64,000 nt of DNA. Origin: JABAAI01 sp965261955 (GTDB taxonomy: Bacteria; Spirochaetota; Leptospiria; Leptospirales; Leptonemataceae). Position numbers and translations under genes: made by a program. Positions 24,601-27,600 of this stretch are shown here, one piece after another. The notes beneath the pieces were generated by a model. It did not search any database. It worked only from the letters and a program-made list of their open reading frames with translations, and was not told where the DNA came from. How positions within the stretch are numbered: the first letter of the stretch is position 1; every line of letters starts with the position of its first letter. The stretch covers positions 310,001 to 374,000 of the forward strand of contig CBDHEM010000069.1 in the NCBI GenBank assembly GCA_965261955.1, read 5' to 3'.

Positions 24601-27600
24601 CGCTAGCAGACACACTCGCTCCAGCACCTTCAATACTCCCTTTACTAGAAATAATCCTCACACTATCGGGGACTACAGTTGCTTCATCCGAAGCATCCAT
24701 TCCATAAATATTGGCTATCTGCTTTCGATTAGCACGCCCATTTATACGGGCATTTGTTATATCTATCCTTTCAGCCCCATTTAGAGTTACGATAGAGCCG
24801 GAAAGGGAGGTATCCGCAAGATTCAAATGATTACTCGACGTCAGCGATACTGTCTCTCCACCAAATATATTAGCACCACCACCACTAATATCCCCACCAA
24901 TACCCTGCAAGCTCACAGACTTGGTAGAGAAAAGCCCTGCATTATTTATCTGAATCGAACCGGCAACAGCAACTTGACTTGTTTTTTCATCTATCGCCTC
25001 TATCTTATTTTCTAATTTTTTTATGGCAGCAGAAAGAGCCACAAGCTCACTATTCTCCGCACTTTCTTCTACAGACTCTAGCCTTTCCTTTAGCTTCTCC
25101 AGAGCATTACTCAAAGCCACCCTTACATTCGTTCCACCATTTTCGTCCGTATCAAAATCAACTCCAGATTCAGACATAATCGTTCTTATGTCAGCATGGT
25201 AACTTTCACTCTCAGCTTCCGTCAACTGCACCAAGGAGCCGGTCTTCAAAAAGAGAGTATCTCCAGCCACCAGAATACTATCATCACCAAGCAAATCTCC
25301 ATGCTGAGCAGAAAGACTTAACACATTACCAGAGAGGAAGGAGCCTTCAAAATTAACACTACTCCCCTCATCATCCGCACCCCCTGCGACAGCTTGCAAA
25401 AGAGAAGTGGTGTGATCACCTACGCGAGCTGACGATGCCTGAATTGCCCCGATCGTTGTATTTAGAAGGATACTATTGGCATTCACATTAGAATGCGATA
25501 AACTCAAGTTTTGGTTTGAGACGAGAGAAACGGAGCGAGAGAAACGAGACCCAAGAGTAGAACTTTCCACATCTATCGAACCATTCGAAGCGATAACCTG
25601 TATTCCATCGCCTTGAAGATTACTGTTTGATCCAAGCACACTGCCACTTCTGGATGAAATACGTAAAGCAGAGGGGACAACATCTCGCCCGTCTTCACCC
25701 TCCGGAGACTCTATCCCGTACAAAAGGGCCAACTGGCGACGACTGCCAGTAGCCTCAACAGTCGCATTGGTTATATTTACATCATCCCACGACGAAAGAG
25801 AAACGGACAGGCCAGAAAGACGCCCACTCGATAAATTTATATCATGAGAAGCATCGATGTTAAGGCCTTTGAGGCTCGTAACGTTGGCTCCAACGGCGAA
25901 AACACTACCTCCCTCTGAGCTTTCGGCTGCGGAGAGGGCTTCTATGGAGAGGGCTTCTATGGAGACATTCCCGCCTGAAGTTATTTTCGCACCGCTCGCA
26001 TGAACGGAACCAGAGAAGGCAACGTCAAGGGGGACAGAGCTTTGCTTAGCATCACTAGCAGGGACTTCGCGAGAACCCGCAAAAAGATTCACGTAATCGG
26101 CACCTTGAATTATGGCATTGTCTGCAGATAAATCTCCCGCATTTGCCTTCACATACACAATATCTCCGCGAACAGAGGCCCCAACAATAGAGACTTGACC
26201 AGAGCCCGCCTCACTAGCTTCACCCCCAGCAGATACCGACAAATAACTTGTCTCTCTTCCTCCAAGACTGGAGTTTCTTGCGAATAGATGACCCTTCTCT
26301 GCATTCACACGAACCACCCCACCCATCACTACAGAATTGTCCAAAGTCACATCTGTTTTTGCACCCAGCTGAAGAAAATCCCGAGCAACCACAGACATAT
26401 TCACTCCCGACAAAGAAGTATCATTAGCATCTAAATGCACGGCATCGGAAAAAAGAGACGAGTTATCCAAATTGATGCTGTTTTTTGACAACACCTTCAC
26501 AGAACGAGAATCATAAGAACCAAGATTAAAACCCTGAAGATCAACAGAACCAGCGGATGCCCCCTCTTCTTGCCCGGCATGAATCCCAACACCATTTCCC
26601 AGGATGGCCCCTCCCTGACCTCGTATCGTCCCCTCTTGAGAAGAAACGAGTATGGCATCGGGGATCAAATCTTGGCCTTCTTCGTTTTCCAATCTATCTA
26701 TGCCATAAGCTTGCGCTAACTGCCTACGGGTTGCCGTACTGGATAAACGGGTATTATTGATCGTTATACCCTCTTGGGCTTGAATTCGGATCGCCCCCAT
26801 AGACATTCTGCTTCCAGAGGCAAGCACTCCCCCCTCGCTCGAAGCAATCTGCAAAAAGCTCGTCTCATCACCACGAACATCAGCATCAACAGCATTGATG
26901 TCACCACGGGCAGAAAGAGAAAGCGAACCACCTGAAAAAACACTTTCGCGAGCGTCTAAGCTCCCTCCAGACAACAAAACTGTCGAGGCATCATTGGCAA
27001 AAGTATCTATACGACCCTCTACATTACGAATAAGCCCCTCTTCACCTATTGCATTTATAAAAACAGTATCACGAGAAGTTATCCGCCCACCGCTATTGTC
27101 TATCTGGCCGGAGAAAGCAACTTTATACTTTTTATTTTCCCCCGCAGAAGCAAGGCTAGTCTTTATCTCTTTCAACTTGACTATCGCAGAAGCTATCGCA
27201 TCATACTCATCTTTTTCGATAGTTTCTCTCTGCTTTTTCTCCAAGTGAACTAACAAACGGTTCACCTCTGAAGAAGCATCTTGAGAAAAAGCTTTTTTGT
27301 TTATGGAAACTTTTTTATCTGTAGAAAGCAATGCGGGCAATTGAAAAAGAGCCGTCGTGACCCCAGCTAAGATTTCTTGCTTATACTCCGCCTTAAGGAC
27401 TTCTAAACCGGCAGAAAGCATCACCTGACTACCCGATGTGATTTCCCCTGCATTACTAATCCCATGTCCTGTCAAAGAGGATATCTGCACAGAATCGGCA
27501 GACAGAGATCCATTATTTTCGATTTCACCCCCTGAAGCCTCCATGACTAAATAACCTTTTGAGATGATAGAGGAAGAAAGCTCATTAACAATGCCAGCAG

